Shown here: one piece after another, positions 41,216 through 50,524 of the stretch
How positions within the stretch are numbered: the first letter of the stretch is position 1
Layout: each line of letters starts with the position of its first letter
Source: Blastopirellula marina
Lineage (GTDB): Bacteria; Planctomycetota; Planctomycetia; Pirellulales; Pirellulaceae
DNA: 64,000 bases
Assembly: GCF_002967715.1 (NCBI RefSeq)
Contig: NZ_PUIA01000074.1
Coordinates: 248,001 to 312,000, forward strand
Direction of reading: 5' to 3'
The notes under the pieces: generated by a model
The model's database searches: none
Told to the model about the DNA's origin: nothing
What the model saw: only the letters and a program-made list of their open reading frames with translations
Program-made: the position numbers and the translations under genes

Positions 41216-43636
41216 ATGCGTCTATCATGCATGATGCTGGCATTCTTCTATGGGGCGACCGTCGTTTCGGCCGCGGAACCCTATGAGGCGTTCCTGCAAG
41301 CGCACTGCATTCGGTGTCATGGGCCAGAAATGGTCGAGCGTAACTTGCGGATTGATCAGTTGTCACGCGATTTTAAGTCCGGAGTCGATGGGCATCTGTG
41401 GGCGGAAATCGTCGAGCGCATCAATGCTGGCGAAATGCCGCCGGAGGATGAACCGCAGCCGAGCGAAAACGAAATTGCCGCCGTTATTGCGCAGCTCGAT
41501 ACCCGCATCCGCGAAGGCCGAGCCGCACGCATGGCCGCTCGGTCGCCGGTGGCCCACTATCGATTAAGCCGACAAGAATATCAGAATACGGTCTACGACC
41601 TGCTCGGGGTTCGCTACGATCCCGCCCAACCTGGCGAGCTCAACGCCGATCCGCTCTGGCATGGATTCGAACGCATCGGATCGCAGCTGTCGCTATCACC
41701 GTCTCACGTCGAACGCTACTATCGCGCTTCAGAAATTGTTTTAAGCCGAGCGTTTCCAGAGCAGCCAGTCGAGTCGCAGACGATTCATAAGTCGGCGGCA
41801 GAAATTCGATACGATGGAGGAAAACGCCAGCAGGAGTATCTCGACCGATTTGGAATCAAGCGCCCACTGCGTGCTTTAATCTTCCCTGGACGAGAACTTC
41901 AGGCGCTGCGACCCCATTGGTTTAGTACGGGTGCTTCGAAAAGTGGGCTATATCGAGCGAGACTGCAAATCAGCGGCGTTCGACCGCCCGGTGGCCAGAC
42001 ACCTCACTTACGGATTGGCAAGCGTACCGGGGAAGGTACCAACGAGGGCCTGATCGAGCTGGATATTCTGGCCCCCGAGGACAAACCAGAGATCATCGAG
42101 TTCGAGGTGTTCCTGGAAATGCCCACGAGTCTCGATTTCAACGTCGTTGTTACCGACATCATCTCACGCGACAAGGGGGCCCATCATCGTAATATTCTGG
42201 GTGGCTCCGACTATGTCTTCACACATACCAGTGAAACGACCTTATTGAATCCGACAGGCCCCAAACTTTTCGACGAAGATGGGAATGGAATCTTCTCGTT
42301 CGTGCTGCTCGATTGGATCGAATGGGAAGGCCCCATCGAGAGTGAAGCGGAACAAGCAACACGCACGGGGGTACTCCCCTCGGCTGATGCATCCGTAGAA
42401 GTGATCACGCAACATCTCAATCAATTCGCCAAACGTGCCTGGCGGCGTCCGGTTAGTAACGACGAACTTCTACCCTATATCAAGGCCTACGAGGAAGAAC
42501 TCGCGGCCGGTGAAGACATGGCTTCCGCCTATCAAATCGCTTTACTGGGCGTACTCAATAGCCGAAATTTCACTTATCTGGTCGAGGGAGACACTCAATC
42601 CCGCGAGCGACTAAACGACTGGGAACTTGCTTCGCGTCTCTCGTATTTCCTTTGGAGTTCCATGCCGGATCAAGCTCTCTTCGACGCGGCTGCCGCTGGG
42701 AAGCTTACCGATGGCGAACTTGCCAACCAGGTCGATCGTATGCTTTCCGATCCGAAGATCGATCGATTCGTCAACGACTTCCCCCGACAATGGCTACAGC
42801 TTCACCGCGTTGGGATGTTTCCGCCGGATGGTAATTTGTACCCGGAATACGACGTCTGGCTGGAAGCAAGCATGCGTGAGGAGGTAAAACAGTACTTTCG
42901 TGAGGTATTCTCGAGTAACTTGAGCATAGATAGCTTTATCACGTCGGATTGGACGATGGCCAATTCGCGGCTTTGCGAATTTTATGGTTTGCCTGCCCCA
43001 AAGGCATCCGGCCCGCAAAAGGTTGCTCTGCGTCCCGAAGACCACCGCGGCGGCCTGCTGACGATGGGCGCGATCCTTGGCTTGACCTCAGATGGAACGC
43101 GGCATCGCCCCGTTCACCGCGGGGTTTGGATCAGCGAGGCGATCTTCGGCAAGACTCCCCCTCCGCCACCTGCTAATGTCGACCCGATCGAACCCAATCC
43201 GCCTGACAGCCCTAAAGCGACGATTCGGCATAAGATCAAAGCCCATACCCAGAATGCAAGCTGTGCGGCCTGCCATCGCAACATTGACCCATTGGGCTTA
43301 GCCTTCGACCAATTCGACGCGATCGGCCAGTGGCGAACCCACGAACGTGTCGAAAAGGGGACCGGGGACGATCCGCCTGTTGATCCTAGCGGCGAGATGC
43401 CCGACGGTCGTGGTTTCGCCGACGCCGAGCAGTTTAAACAACTATTACTGGAAGATCGCGATCAATTCCTACATGCGCTGATTGAGCACCTTTGCTCGTA
43501 CGGATTACGCCGTGTCCTGACGGTGGATGACCGAGAAGATATTGGAGCGATTGTCGAAGAGGCCAAACGCCACAACTATCAATTGAAAGACATTGTTCGC
43601 GCAGTTGCTCTGTCCGACATTATGAAGAAGCGGTAA
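41216..43636 (+). CDS. Secreted DUF1587/DUF1592/DUF1588/DUF1585 cytochrome-c-like protein
   Basis: The 806-residue protein has a signal peptide (residues 1-19, cut near VSA-AEP). A planctomycete-type cytochrome c domain follows directly, with CIRCH at 31-35 as a heme-binding motif. A DUF1587 segment comes next ([17 protein letters not shown] near 120), then DUF1592 ([17 protein letters not shown]), DUF1588 ([20 protein letters not shown]) and a C-terminal DUF1585 part. A second CxxCH (CAACH, 683-687) sits beside [19 protein letters not shown]. Such proteins are abundant in planctomycetes and usually sit next to a DUF1552 gene, as here. Their biochemical role is not established; an extracytoplasmic redox function is inferred from the heme motifs. 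Confidence 0.9.
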   Translation: MRLSCMMLAFFYGATVVSAAEPYEAFLQAHCIRCHGPEMVERNLRIDQLSRDFKSGVDGHLWAEIVERINAGEMPPEDEPQPSENEIAAVIAQLDTRIREGRAARMAARSPVAHYRLSRQEYQNTVYDLLGVRYDPAQPGELNADPLWHGFERIGSQLSLSPSHVERYYRASEIVLSRAFPEQPVESQTIHKSAAEIRYDGGKRQQEYLDRFGIKRPLRALIFPGRELQALRPHWFSTGASKSGLYRARLQISGVRPPGGQTPHLRIGKRTGEGTNEGLIELDILAPEDKPEIIEFEVFLEMPTSLDFNVVVTDIISRDKGAHHRNILGGSDYVFTHTSETTLLNPTGPKLFDEDGNGIFSFVLLDWIEWEGPIESEAEQATRTGVLPSADASVEVITQHLNQFAKRAWRRPVSNDELLPYIKAYEEELAAGEDMASAYQIALLGVLNSRNFTYLVEGDTQSRERLNDWELASRLSYFLWSSMPDQALFDAAAAGKLTDGELANQVDRMLSDPKIDRFVNDFPRQWLQLHRVGMFPPDGNLYPEYDVWLEASMREEVKQYFREVFSSNLSIDSFITSDWTMANSRLCEFYGLPAPKASGPQKVALRPEDHRGGLLTMGAILGLTSDGTRHRPVHRGVWISEAIFGKTPPPPPANVDPIEPNPPDSPKATIRHKIKAHTQNASCAACHRNIDPLGLAFDQFDAIGQWRTHERVEKGTGDDPPVDPSGEMPDGRGFADAEQFKQLLLEDRDQFLHALIEHLCSYGLRRVLTVDDREDIGAIVEEAKRHNYQLKDIVRAVALSDIMKKR

Positions 43637-43689
43637 CACGCTCGTAGGATTTTAAACGCATCTATCCGAAAACCTTTGCGAGTTAAGCG

Positions 43690-45033
43690 ATGACACCCTC
43701 CTGGCATATCGATCGCCGTCATGTCCTGCGTGGTCTTGGCAGCTTCATCACGCTCCCACTGCTGAACTGCATGCGGCCTGCGTTCGGTGAAGCCCTGGAG
43801 CCGCCCCGGCGCAGTGCATTCATCTACATACCCAATGGCGTCAATACGCTCGACTACCAGATTACCACCCCAGGCGAGAAATACACGCTCTCGCGTACGC
43901 TTCAGTCACTGGAGAAACATCGCAGCGTCATCACGCCAATCAGCGGAATGCATCACCCAGGAGGCTTAGGGCATCATCACAATTGCCAGAAGATCTGGCT
44001 CACCGGTGGCCAGCTAGGACCGACCGACCGTAACACGATTTCTGTCGACCAGAAGATGGCCGAAGTAACATCACCGCACACTCGTTTTCACTCGCTTGAG
44101 ATCGCCAACAAGGGCGAGTCGCTGGCCTGGACCGCAGACGGCATTCGCCTGCCTGGTATGAGTCGCTGCAGCGAGATCTTCGCTTACCTCTTCGAAGAGC
44201 CGAAGAGCGGTACCGCTGCCCAGCGGCGCGCATTACGCCGCAAGAAGAGCGTGTTGGATGCAAACTTGGAAGAAGTGCGTTCCCTGGAACGACGCATGGG
44301 CAATGAAGACAAGGGGCGAATGACCCAATATTTAACAGCTGTGCGCGAGACTGAAGTTCGCGCTAAGCGAGCCGACGCGTGGCTAGATGTTCCACGGCCG
44401 GAAATCCTGGAACAGGATCGGCGGCGAACCGATCGTGAAGTACCACAGACTCAGGCAGGAGATTACTTCCGCACGATCTACGATCTTGTTGTGCTCGCGT
44501 TTCAGACCGACGCCACACGCGTGGTTACTTTCAGTAGTGGAATCGAAGGGCAGGGACTGCCTATTCCTGAACTCGGTATCTCGCAATCGCGGCACGAACT
44601 GAGCCACCACAATGGCGACCCTGGACATATGGAGAAGCTGACACAGAGCGATGCGTTCAGTATCGAGCAGTTTAGCTACTTCCTGACTCGTTTGGCAGAG
44701 ACGCCTGATCTAAACGGTCGTCCGCTGCTCGAAACGACCATGTCCCTATTTGGCAGCGGAATGGCTTACGGACATGGCCACGGAAACGCAAATTTGCCGC
44801 TTGTATTGGCAGGTGGAAGTGGGTGCGGCCTCAAACATGGTCGCCATATCGACCTGAACCAGGGGCATTTTGACGGCTATGAATTGGACACGCCTGGCAA
44901 GCACTATCACCTCTGCAGCCGTCCGGTAAACGAAGGAGCTCACATGAGCAATTTACTGCTGACGATGGCGCATAAGATGGGTGTCGAGACCGAAACTTTT
45001 GGGGACAGTAATGCGGAACTGAAACTAGGATAA
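43690..45033 (+). CDS. DUF1552 domain protein with Tat-like leader
   Basis: The 447-residue protein begins with [20 protein letters not shown], which resembles a twin-arginine signal. The body matches DUF1552: [90 protein letters not shown] and [15 protein letters not shown]-like segments near the end. It starts 53 bp after the DUF1592-family gene, in the usual pairing and order, so the two are probably co-transcribed and function together outside the cytoplasm. Function is unknown. The His-rich conserved patches suggest metal binding, as an inference. Confidence 0.9.
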   Translation: MTPSWHIDRRHVLRGLGSFITLPLLNCMRPAFGEALEPPRRSAFIYIPNGVNTLDYQITTPGEKYTLSRTLQSLEKHRSVITPISGMHHPGGLGHHHNCQKIWLTGGQLGPTDRNTISVDQKMAEVTSPHTRFHSLEIANKGESLAWTADGIRLPGMSRCSEIFAYLFEEPKSGTAAQRRALRRKKSVLDANLEEVRSLERRMGNEDKGRMTQYLTAVRETEVRAKRADAWLDVPRPEILEQDRRRTDREVPQTQAGDYFRTIYDLVVLAFQTDATRVVTFSSGIEGQGLPIPELGISQSRHELSHHNGDPGHMEKLTQSDAFSIEQFSYFLTRLAETPDLNGRPLLETTMSLFGSGMAYGHGHGNANLPLVLAGGSGCGLKHGRHIDLNQGHFDGYELDTPGKHYHLCSRPVNEGAHMSNLLLTMAHKMGVETETFGDSNAELKLG

Positions 45034-45067
45034 CTCGACTCAACAAACTGAGTAACACGCGCAAGCC

Positions 45068-46312
45068 ATGACACAGGATACAGGCTTCATTCACGTCCGC
45101 GTTCATCGGAGCATTATTGTGTTGGTTCGTCTTTGCACCCTGTTTATGCTTTTGTTAATAGTCAGCAAACTATCCGCGGACGAACCGTTTCGCCCTACGC
45201 CTGAGGTGTTCCCGCCGCTAAACGAAGCAAAAGCATACCGAGGCGAACTGGTCTTTGTAGATCACGTCAATCGTCGTGGAAGCCTGCGGCTGCATGTTGA
45301 CGACCATTATCACGAAGGACACCTTCACCACTTCGCCATGTTGCCCTATGGTGAAGTCTATTATCACGGTGCACCCGCCGAACTGCGTGATATCCCTATT
45401 GGTACCGTCCTCTACGGACGGTTTTATCTGCCACCAGACCCAAAGACCTCAGCCGTTCCGAACGTCAGCGGGAACAATGTGACAGCGCCACGTGAGAACC
45501 ATGCGATTCTATTAGAGGATGGGCCTAGCCTTTGCCTTCGGGAAGGAAAAGCCTGGAAGCTGAAGGAGATCCATCTCCATGGCACTGAGGGAGAATTGGT
45601 TGCTAATCTCGATCGAAGCGAAGGTGGCGATGGGCTCGGAGGAGAGCACACGTATACGATCGATGGCTCGACTCGTGTTTGGCGCGGCCGCGAGCTACTT
45701 GGCATCAAGGACCTGGTGGCAGATGAGACCTGGCCCGCCAACGGCAAAAAGCAGCTTGACGGTCAGTCTGTTCAACTGGCTTTAGGTTGGCATCCGCGAT
45801 ACTTGTACCAACAGTTTCATATATCCGACATTTGGCTGGACGATGCGGCGATGAAAGTCGCCTCGGAACGCCAACGAGAGCGACACATCCGGCACATTCG
45901 CACCCGCTGGATGCCTGCTCGAGTCGAGGAGATCGAATACGGCAAATTCGGTCATGCAACCGTGACGGCAACGTTGTTCGGTGGAATGGATGACACACTT
46001 TACGCCGACTTCAAGCCAGGTATCGGTGGCAAGATGGCCGCCGCCGAGAACACGCTTCGGACTTGGTGGCCTGACCACGACGGCATGGATGGCAAGATCA
46101 TCTCGGTCAAGAAAGTTGAAGAGGAGCCAACACCGGGCAGTAGTGGGATTCAGATCCAATTTGAGGTCCCGCTCATACTGGAAGGCTTTCGCCCTGGGCG
46201 AGTTGTCCGTATCCGTCCTCAAAACTGGCCCAATGTTAAACCGCCGGTGGAAGAACGCGTCCGCGGATTTGAAGACCGCTGGCCCAGCGCGGAACTCTTT
46301 CGGAATAAGTAA
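45068..46312 (+). CDS. Secreted protein of unknown function
   Basis: The 414-residue protein has a hydrophobic segment at about 16-37 ([20 protein letters not shown], then SADEP), which looks like a signal peptide or anchor. The mature part is rich in beta and His residues: [20 protein letters not shown] followed by [12 protein letters not shown], then [19 protein letters not shown]. No named domain was recognised. It starts 34 bp after the DUF1552 gene on the same strand and is probably the third gene of that operon. The [15 protein letters not shown] patch could bind a metal. No function is proposed. Confidence 0.75.
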   Translation: MTQDTGFIHVRVHRSIIVLVRLCTLFMLLLIVSKLSADEPFRPTPEVFPPLNEAKAYRGELVFVDHVNRRGSLRLHVDDHYHEGHLHHFAMLPYGEVYYHGAPAELRDIPIGTVLYGRFYLPPDPKTSAVPNVSGNNVTAPRENHAILLEDGPSLCLREGKAWKLKEIHLHGTEGELVANLDRSEGGDGLGGEHTYTIDGSTRVWRGRELLGIKDLVADETWPANGKKQLDGQSVQLALGWHPRYLYQQFHISDIWLDDAAMKVASERQRERHIRHIRTRWMPARVEEIEYGKFGHATVTATLFGGMDDTLYADFKPGIGGKMAAAENTLRTWWPDHDGMDGKIISVKKVEEEPTPGSSGIQIQFEVPLILEGFRPGRVVRIRPQNWPNVKPPVEERVRGFEDRWPSAELFRNK

Positions 46313-46418
46313 ACGGAAAGCCTCGAACCGTTGCGTCCAGGGTTGCCTCGTATGAACGCACTGATTGATTACGAAGTGCGTTTCAACTTGTCTTCAATCC
46401 CAATTATTCAAGCGCCAC

Positions 46419-46446
46419 TTGAAATCGCGAATTATTTCTATAACAT
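46419..46446 (+). promoter_or_regulatory. Candidate promoter of the sugar operon
   Basis: TTGAAA (46419-46424) and TAACAT (46441-46446) are separated by 16 bp; an overlapping TATAAC at 46439 is an alternative -10. The palindrome at 46450-46465 would cover the transcription start. Planctomycete promoter consensus is uncertain, so this is weak. Confidence 0.3.
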
Positions 46447-46449
46447 AAA

Positions 46450-46465
46450 GCACAATCGATTGTGC
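46450..46465. promoter_or_regulatory. LacI-family operator-like palindrome
   Basis: GCACAATCGATTGTGC is a perfect 16-bp palindrome with the central CG typical of LacI/GalR operators. It lies 46 bases upstream of the chosen GTG of the LacI-family gene. This fits autoregulation of the whole operon by its first product. No second copy was noticed nearby. Confidence 0.65.
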
Positions 46466-46511
46466 ACTGTGATTTTTGCATTTTCTACCTTATCCATCGC
46501 TATTCGATTCC

Positions 46512-47549
46512 GTGACAAAAGCCCCCTCCAATTCGACTTTGAGCGACGTTGCACGCGAGGCAAACGTAAGTGTCTCGACTGCCTCCCGTGTTCTCAATGG
46601 GCTGGCAGAAAAGTACCGGATCAGTCAATCAACTGCCCAACTGGTGCGTGAATCGGCAGAGAAGCTCGACTTTCGTCCCAGCCAGGTAGCTCGCTCCTTA
46701 CGTCTGAAACGCACTGGTCTGTTAGGGATCGTCGTACCTGATCTCTCCAATACCTTTTTCTCGTCGATTGCCCGCGCGGTGACTATCTCGGCTGAAGCAG
46801 ATGGTTTCTCGGCGATTCTAGCCGACAGTGGCGGCTCCGTTGAAAAAGAGAAACAGCTGATCGACCAGCTAGTCGACCGTAGCGTGGAAGCCTTGGTCGT
46901 TTGTCCGATCGGACTGAGCTTCGAACATCTCGAGCGCGTTCACCATCATGGGACCCCGCTGGTGCTCGTCGATCGCTGCAAGGCATGCTCAGAAATGGTT
47001 CAAGTTACGTCCGATCACATCGCAGGAACACTGCTGGCGATGAAGTTGTTATTGGAAAACGGCCACCGTCACATCGGTGTGCTGCAGGGAATCGCTGGCA
47101 CGCTCCCTTGCGATCAACGACTGCTAGGGGTTCAAGAAGCCCTCGCCGAAGTCGATATTGAGTTCGATTCGGCTATGGTTGCCGGCGATCAATTCACCTA
47201 TGAATCGGGTTACAGATCTGCGCGCCAACTGCTGACAACCCATCCCGAAATCACTGCACTGTTTGCCATGAGTACGCCCAACGCGTTTGGCGCATATCAA
47301 GCCGCTGTTGAACTGGGGCTACGCGTGCCGGACGATATCTCGTTGGTTTGTTTCGACGACGTCGCGTTTGCTGACTTCATGCAAGTTCCGTTGACGACCA
47401 TATCGCAAGATGTGCCGGAACTGGGGCGCTTGGCGGCTACACTCGTCACCCAACAACTATTAAGCGGTGAAGTCCCCTCGCAAAAACTGCACAAGCTACC
47501 TGTCACTCTCCTCACTCGAGCATCTGTTGGAAAGGTGCCCCCATCATGA
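46512..47549 (+). CDS. LacI-family transcriptional regulator
   Basis: The protein has about 345 residues. The LacI-type helix-turn-helix is at the start (TLSDVAREANVSVSTASRVL), followed by the hinge region (RPSQVARSLRLKRTGLLGIV). The rest is a periplasmic-binding-protein-like sensor domain (VPDLSNTFFSSIARAV; ALFAMSTPNAFGAYQAAVEL; SLVCFDDVAFADFMQVPLTT). A GTG at 46512 is chosen because it places the HTH at the usual distance from the N terminus; a TTG at 46476 is also in frame, and neither has a strong ribosome site. Its stop overlaps the next gene's ATG. It probably represses the downstream ribose/nucleoside genes and responds to a sugar. Confidence 0.9.
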   Translation: MTKAPSNSTLSDVAREANVSVSTASRVLNGLAEKYRISQSTAQLVRESAEKLDFRPSQVARSLRLKRTGLLGIVVPDLSNTFFSSIARAVTISAEADGFSAILADSGGSVEKEKQLIDQLVDRSVEALVVCPIGLSFEHLERVHHHGTPLVLVDRCKACSEMVQVTSDHIAGTLLAMKLLLENGHRHIGVLQGIAGTLPCDQRLLGVQEALAEVDIEFDSAMVAGDQFTYESGYRSARQLLTTHPEITALFAMSTPNAFGAYQAAVELGLRVPDDISLVCFDDVAFADFMQVPLTTISQDVPELGRLAATLVTQQLLSGEVPSQKLHKLPVTLLTRASVGKVPPS

Positions 47550-48616
47550 AACGCGAACTATTGTTAAGGCTGTTGCTGGCAAGCATCGGGCTGTTCTCAC
47601 CCCAGGCATTGCTGGCCGATGAACCCCAAGTCCCGATTCCCTTGATTTTTGATACCGATCTTGGCAACGATTGCGACGATGTGCTGGCGTTGGCAATGAT
47701 TCACGCACTTCAGTCGCGCGACGAATGCGAACTTCTGGCGGTCACTATTACCAAAGACCATGAATTAGCCGCTCCGTTTGCCGATTGCATCAATACGTTT
47801 TATGGAAGAGGCGACATTCCCATTGGTGTTTGTCAAAGCGGTGTTACTCCGGAACAAGGCAAGTTCAATGGACTGGCATCAGCTACCGATAGTGATCAGC
47901 CGCGATTCCCCCACGACCTGAAGTCTGGTAAGCAAGCCCCTAAAGCCGTCGATGTCCTGCGCAAGGCCTTAGCCGAATCGAAGGATGGTTCGGTCGTCAT
48001 TTGCCAAGTCGGATTCTCTACTAACCTGGCAAATCTGCTGGATTCGCCAGCGGATGATATCAGCTCGCTGTCAGGCCTTGAGCTGGTCAAGCAGAAGGTT
48101 CGGCTGCTTTCTGTTATGGCCGCCGCGTTTCAGAAAATCCCCGATAAGACCGGCGAACCTAAGCCATATCGCGAGTACAACGTTTTCAAGGATATTCCTT
48201 CGGCCCGTCGACTCTTCTCGAAATGGCCCACCCCCATCATCTGGAGCGGGTTTGAAATTGGCCTGAATCTGACTTATCCCCACGAAAGCATTGAACGCGA
48301 CTTTGACTATGTCGCACACCATCCGGTCTCGGAAGCATACGTACTGTACAATCCGCCCCCACATAATCGTCCGACCTGGGATTTAACGTCGGTACTGGTG
48401 GCCGTTCGCCCCGATCACCACTACTTCGATCTTTCACCTGCCGGCAGGGTAACCGTGCTTGAGGACGGCTACACAACGTTCGAGCCAAAAGAGGGTGGAC
48501 GCGATCGCTACCTGATTTTGCGAGATGATCAGAAAGCTCGTGCCATCGAAGCATTGACGCTTCTTTCCAGCGAGCCTCCACATAGATCGCCAGGCACATC
48601 CGCTGTTGAAAGGTAG
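47546..48616 (+). CDS. Exported nucleoside hydrolase-like protein
   Basis: The protein has 356 residues. Residues 1-24 form a signal peptide (LLLRLLLASIGLF, cleavage near LLADEP). IFDTDLGNDCDD at 34-45 matches the calcium-binding Asp cluster of inosine-uridine nucleoside hydrolases, though Leu-Gly-Asn replaces the common Pro-Gly-Ile/x. ATG overlaps the regulator's stop (ATGA). Family members split the N-glycosidic bond of ribonucleosides into base and ribose. Exported members with this variant motif are common in planctomycetes and some may act on other substrates. In front of a ribose kinase and ABC importer, release of ribose outside the cytoplasm is a reasonable role. Confidence 0.85.
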   Translation: MKRELLLRLLLASIGLFSPQALLADEPQVPIPLIFDTDLGNDCDDVLALAMIHALQSRDECELLAVTITKDHELAAPFADCINTFYGRGDIPIGVCQSGVTPEQGKFNGLASATDSDQPRFPHDLKSGKQAPKAVDVLRKALAESKDGSVVICQVGFSTNLANLLDSPADDISSLSGLELVKQKVRLLSVMAAAFQKIPDKTGEPKPYREYNVFKDIPSARRLFSKWPTPIIWSGFEIGLNLTYPHESIERDFDYVAHHPVSEAYVLYNPPPHNRPTWDLTSVLVAVRPDHHYFDLSPAGRVTVLEDGYTTFEPKEGGRDRYLILRDDQKARAIEALTLLSSEPPHRSPGTSAVER

Positions 48617-48620
48617 TCGA

Positions 48621-49559
48621 ATGCCAGATTCTACCATTCCGATCAGGGTAACTGTGGCAGGGTCTATCAACATGGATCTTGTACTCCGCTGCGATCATTT
48701 TCCCCAGCCTGGTACAACGATCGTCGCTCGTTCGTACGACGAGATATCTGGCGGTAAAGGAGCGAATCAAGCCGTTTCGGCCGCTAAAGCTGGCGCACAA
48801 GCTACGATGCTTGGTCGCGTCGGGGAAGATGCCTTCGGCGAGCGTTTGACTGGCAGACTGAAAGAGCAGGGGATCGACTGCCGTCATGTTCTTTCGACTC
48901 CCAATTGCGAAAGCGGTTTGGCGATGATCATGGTCGACCCAGCGGCTCAGAATTCGATCATCTTTATTGAGGGTGCCAATGGAAGGTTCACGCCAGAAGA
49001 TGCGTTAGGACTCCGTGACGTGATTGAATCGAGTGATGTCGTACTGCTTCAGCTCGAGATCCCTCTGGAAACGGTGCGGGAAGTTATACGGATCGCTAAG
49101 GCCGCGAAAGTCCGAGTGATCCTCGACCCAGCACCCGTTCCGTCTGCTTTGCCTGAAGCCTTGCTACAGGTCGACTTGATTTGCCCGAATGAACATGAAG
49201 CAGAGCAGTTGACAGGAATTACTATCGATTCCGTTGATAGGGCATCCGCTGCGGCAGCTTCACTGCACGCGAAAGGTGCGCAGCATGTTGTCATCACGAT
49301 GGGGAGCCGTGGTTCTTTTCTATTTGACGAAAATGGCGGACGTATGATTCCTGCATTTATAACCGACGCGGTCGATACGACAGCGGCGGGGGATGCGTTT
49401 GCCGGTGCGCTGGCAGTTTACTGGGCCCAGCATGGAGATTTGGACCAGGCGGTACGTTTCGGTAACGCCGCTGGAGCAATAGCTGCGTCACGCATGGGAG
49501 CCCAGCCCAGCATGGGCACACGATCTGAAATCGAAGCACTTTGGGGATCCATCCAATGA
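48621..49559 (+). CDS. rbsK: Ribokinase (PfkB family)
   Basis: The protein has about 312 residues. PfkB signatures are present: GSINMDLVLR near the start, EISGGKGANQAVSAAKAGA, and DTTAAGDAFAGALAVYWA with the catalytic Asp in the anion hole. Other hallmarks are ILDPAPVPSALPEALL and CPNEHEAEQLTGI. The ATG at 48621 is preferred over an in-frame TTG at 48606 because it follows AAGG spaced correctly and lies 4 bp after the nucleoside-hydrolase stop. Ribokinase makes ribose 5-phosphate for the pentose phosphate pathway. The family includes kinases for other sugars, so the substrate is likely rather than certain. Confidence 0.9.
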   Translation: MPDSTIPIRVTVAGSINMDLVLRCDHFPQPGTTIVARSYDEISGGKGANQAVSAAKAGAQATMLGRVGEDAFGERLTGRLKEQGIDCRHVLSTPNCESGLAMIMVDPAAQNSIIFIEGANGRFTPEDALGLRDVIESSDVVLLQLEIPLETVREVIRIAKAAKVRVILDPAPVPSALPEALLQVDLICPNEHEAEQLTGITIDSVDRASAAAASLHAKGAQHVVITMGSRGSFLFDENGGRMIPAFITDAVDTTAAGDAFAGALAVYWAQHGDLDQAVRFGNAAGAIAASRMGAQPSMGTRSEIEALWGSIQ

Positions 49560-50524
49560 AACAAATAGTTCCAGGCCTATTACTACTCGTGCTCCTGCTT
49601 GGCTGCAAGTCGGAAGACTCGTCGTCGACTGCAGGAAACGGAGCGTCGTCTGAAGTCAAAAAACCACGCATCGCTTTGATCATGAAGTCGCTCGCCAACG
49701 AGTTTTTCTCGAACATGGCCGACGGTGCCAAGAGCTATCAGGCCGAGAATCCTGACCAGTTCGACCTTGTGGTAAACGGTATCAAAGACGAACGCGATAT
49801 CAGCCGGCAGGTGTCGCTGGTGGAAGAGATGATCGCCAGTAACGTCGACGCGATCGTGATTGCTCCAGCTGACTCAAAGGCACTCGTGCCCGTTTTACGC
49901 AGGGCGAAGAAGGCAGGCGTGATCGTGATCAATATTGACAATCGACTCGATGCCGAGGTGCTCGCCGCGGAGAACGTCGTGATTCCGTTTGTGGGGCCCG
50001 ACAACAAAGCAGGGGCAAAGAAAGTCGGCGACTATCTGGCAAACAAACTGGCATCTGGCGATGCCGTGTGCATCCTGGAAGGTGTCCGCACTTCTTTCAA
50101 CGGTCAGCAGCGACTGACTGGGTTTCAGGAAGCGATGGACGAGGCACAAATCAAGGTGGTAGATCACCAATCAGCCGAATGGGAAATGAGTAAGGCGAAT
50201 ACCATTGCATCGTCGATGCTTAGCGAACACCCAGAAGTCAAAGCGATCCTGGCCGCCAATGACAGCATGGCACTGGGAGCCGTCGCCGCGGTGAAGGGAG
50301 CTGGTCGATCGGACGACGTGATGATTGTTGGGTTCGATAATATCTCAGCGGTTCAGCAGGCCATTAAGGAAGACAAGATCATCGCGACGGCGGACCAACA
50401 CGGAGATCAACTGGCCGTCTACGGAATTCAAAATGCTCTGATATTGATTGAGAACCCCGACGCGGCGGTCGAAGACGTAGAAACGCCTGTCGATCTGATC
50501 ACGAAGGAGTCGCTATCTCCGTGA
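49556..50524 (+). CDS. rbsB: Sugar ABC transporter substrate-binding lipoprotein (ribose type)
   Basis: The protein has about 322 residues. The N terminus MKQIVPGLLLLVLLLGCKSE is a lipoprotein signal with lipobox LLGC, so the protein should be tethered to a membrane. The mature part is a type I periplasmic-binding fold like RbsB: RIALIMKSLANEFFSNMADG, DAIVIAPADSKALVPVLRRA, GFQEAMDEA, ILAANDSMALGAVAAV and VGFDNISAVQQAIKEDKI. The ATG overlaps the ribokinase stop by 4 bp, which argues for translational coupling and against an upstream TTG. It should capture ribose or a related sugar for the following ATPase and permease. Confidence 0.9.
   Translation: MKQIVPGLLLLVLLLGCKSEDSSSTAGNGASSEVKKPRIALIMKSLANEFFSNMADGAKSYQAENPDQFDLVVNGIKDERDISRQVSLVEEMIASNVDAIVIAPADSKALVPVLRRAKKAGVIVINIDNRLDAEVLAAENVVIPFVGPDNKAGAKKVGDYLANKLASGDAVCILEGVRTSFNGQQRLTGFQEAMDEAQIKVVDHQSAEWEMSKANTIASSMLSEHPEVKAILAANDSMALGAVAAVKGAGRSDDVMIVGFDNISAVQQAIKEDKIIATADQHGDQLAVYGIQNALILIENPDAAVEDVETPVDLITKESLSP

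Noticed and set aside
40927-41232. Minus-strand open frame of 101 codons in the gap before the DUF1592-family gene
   Set aside because: It has no ribosome site or recognisable domain, and it overlaps the start of the DUF1592-family gene on the other strand.
48237-48887. Minus-strand open frame of 216 codons
   Set aside because: It is antisense to the nucleoside hydrolase and ribokinase genes, both of which have clear motifs.
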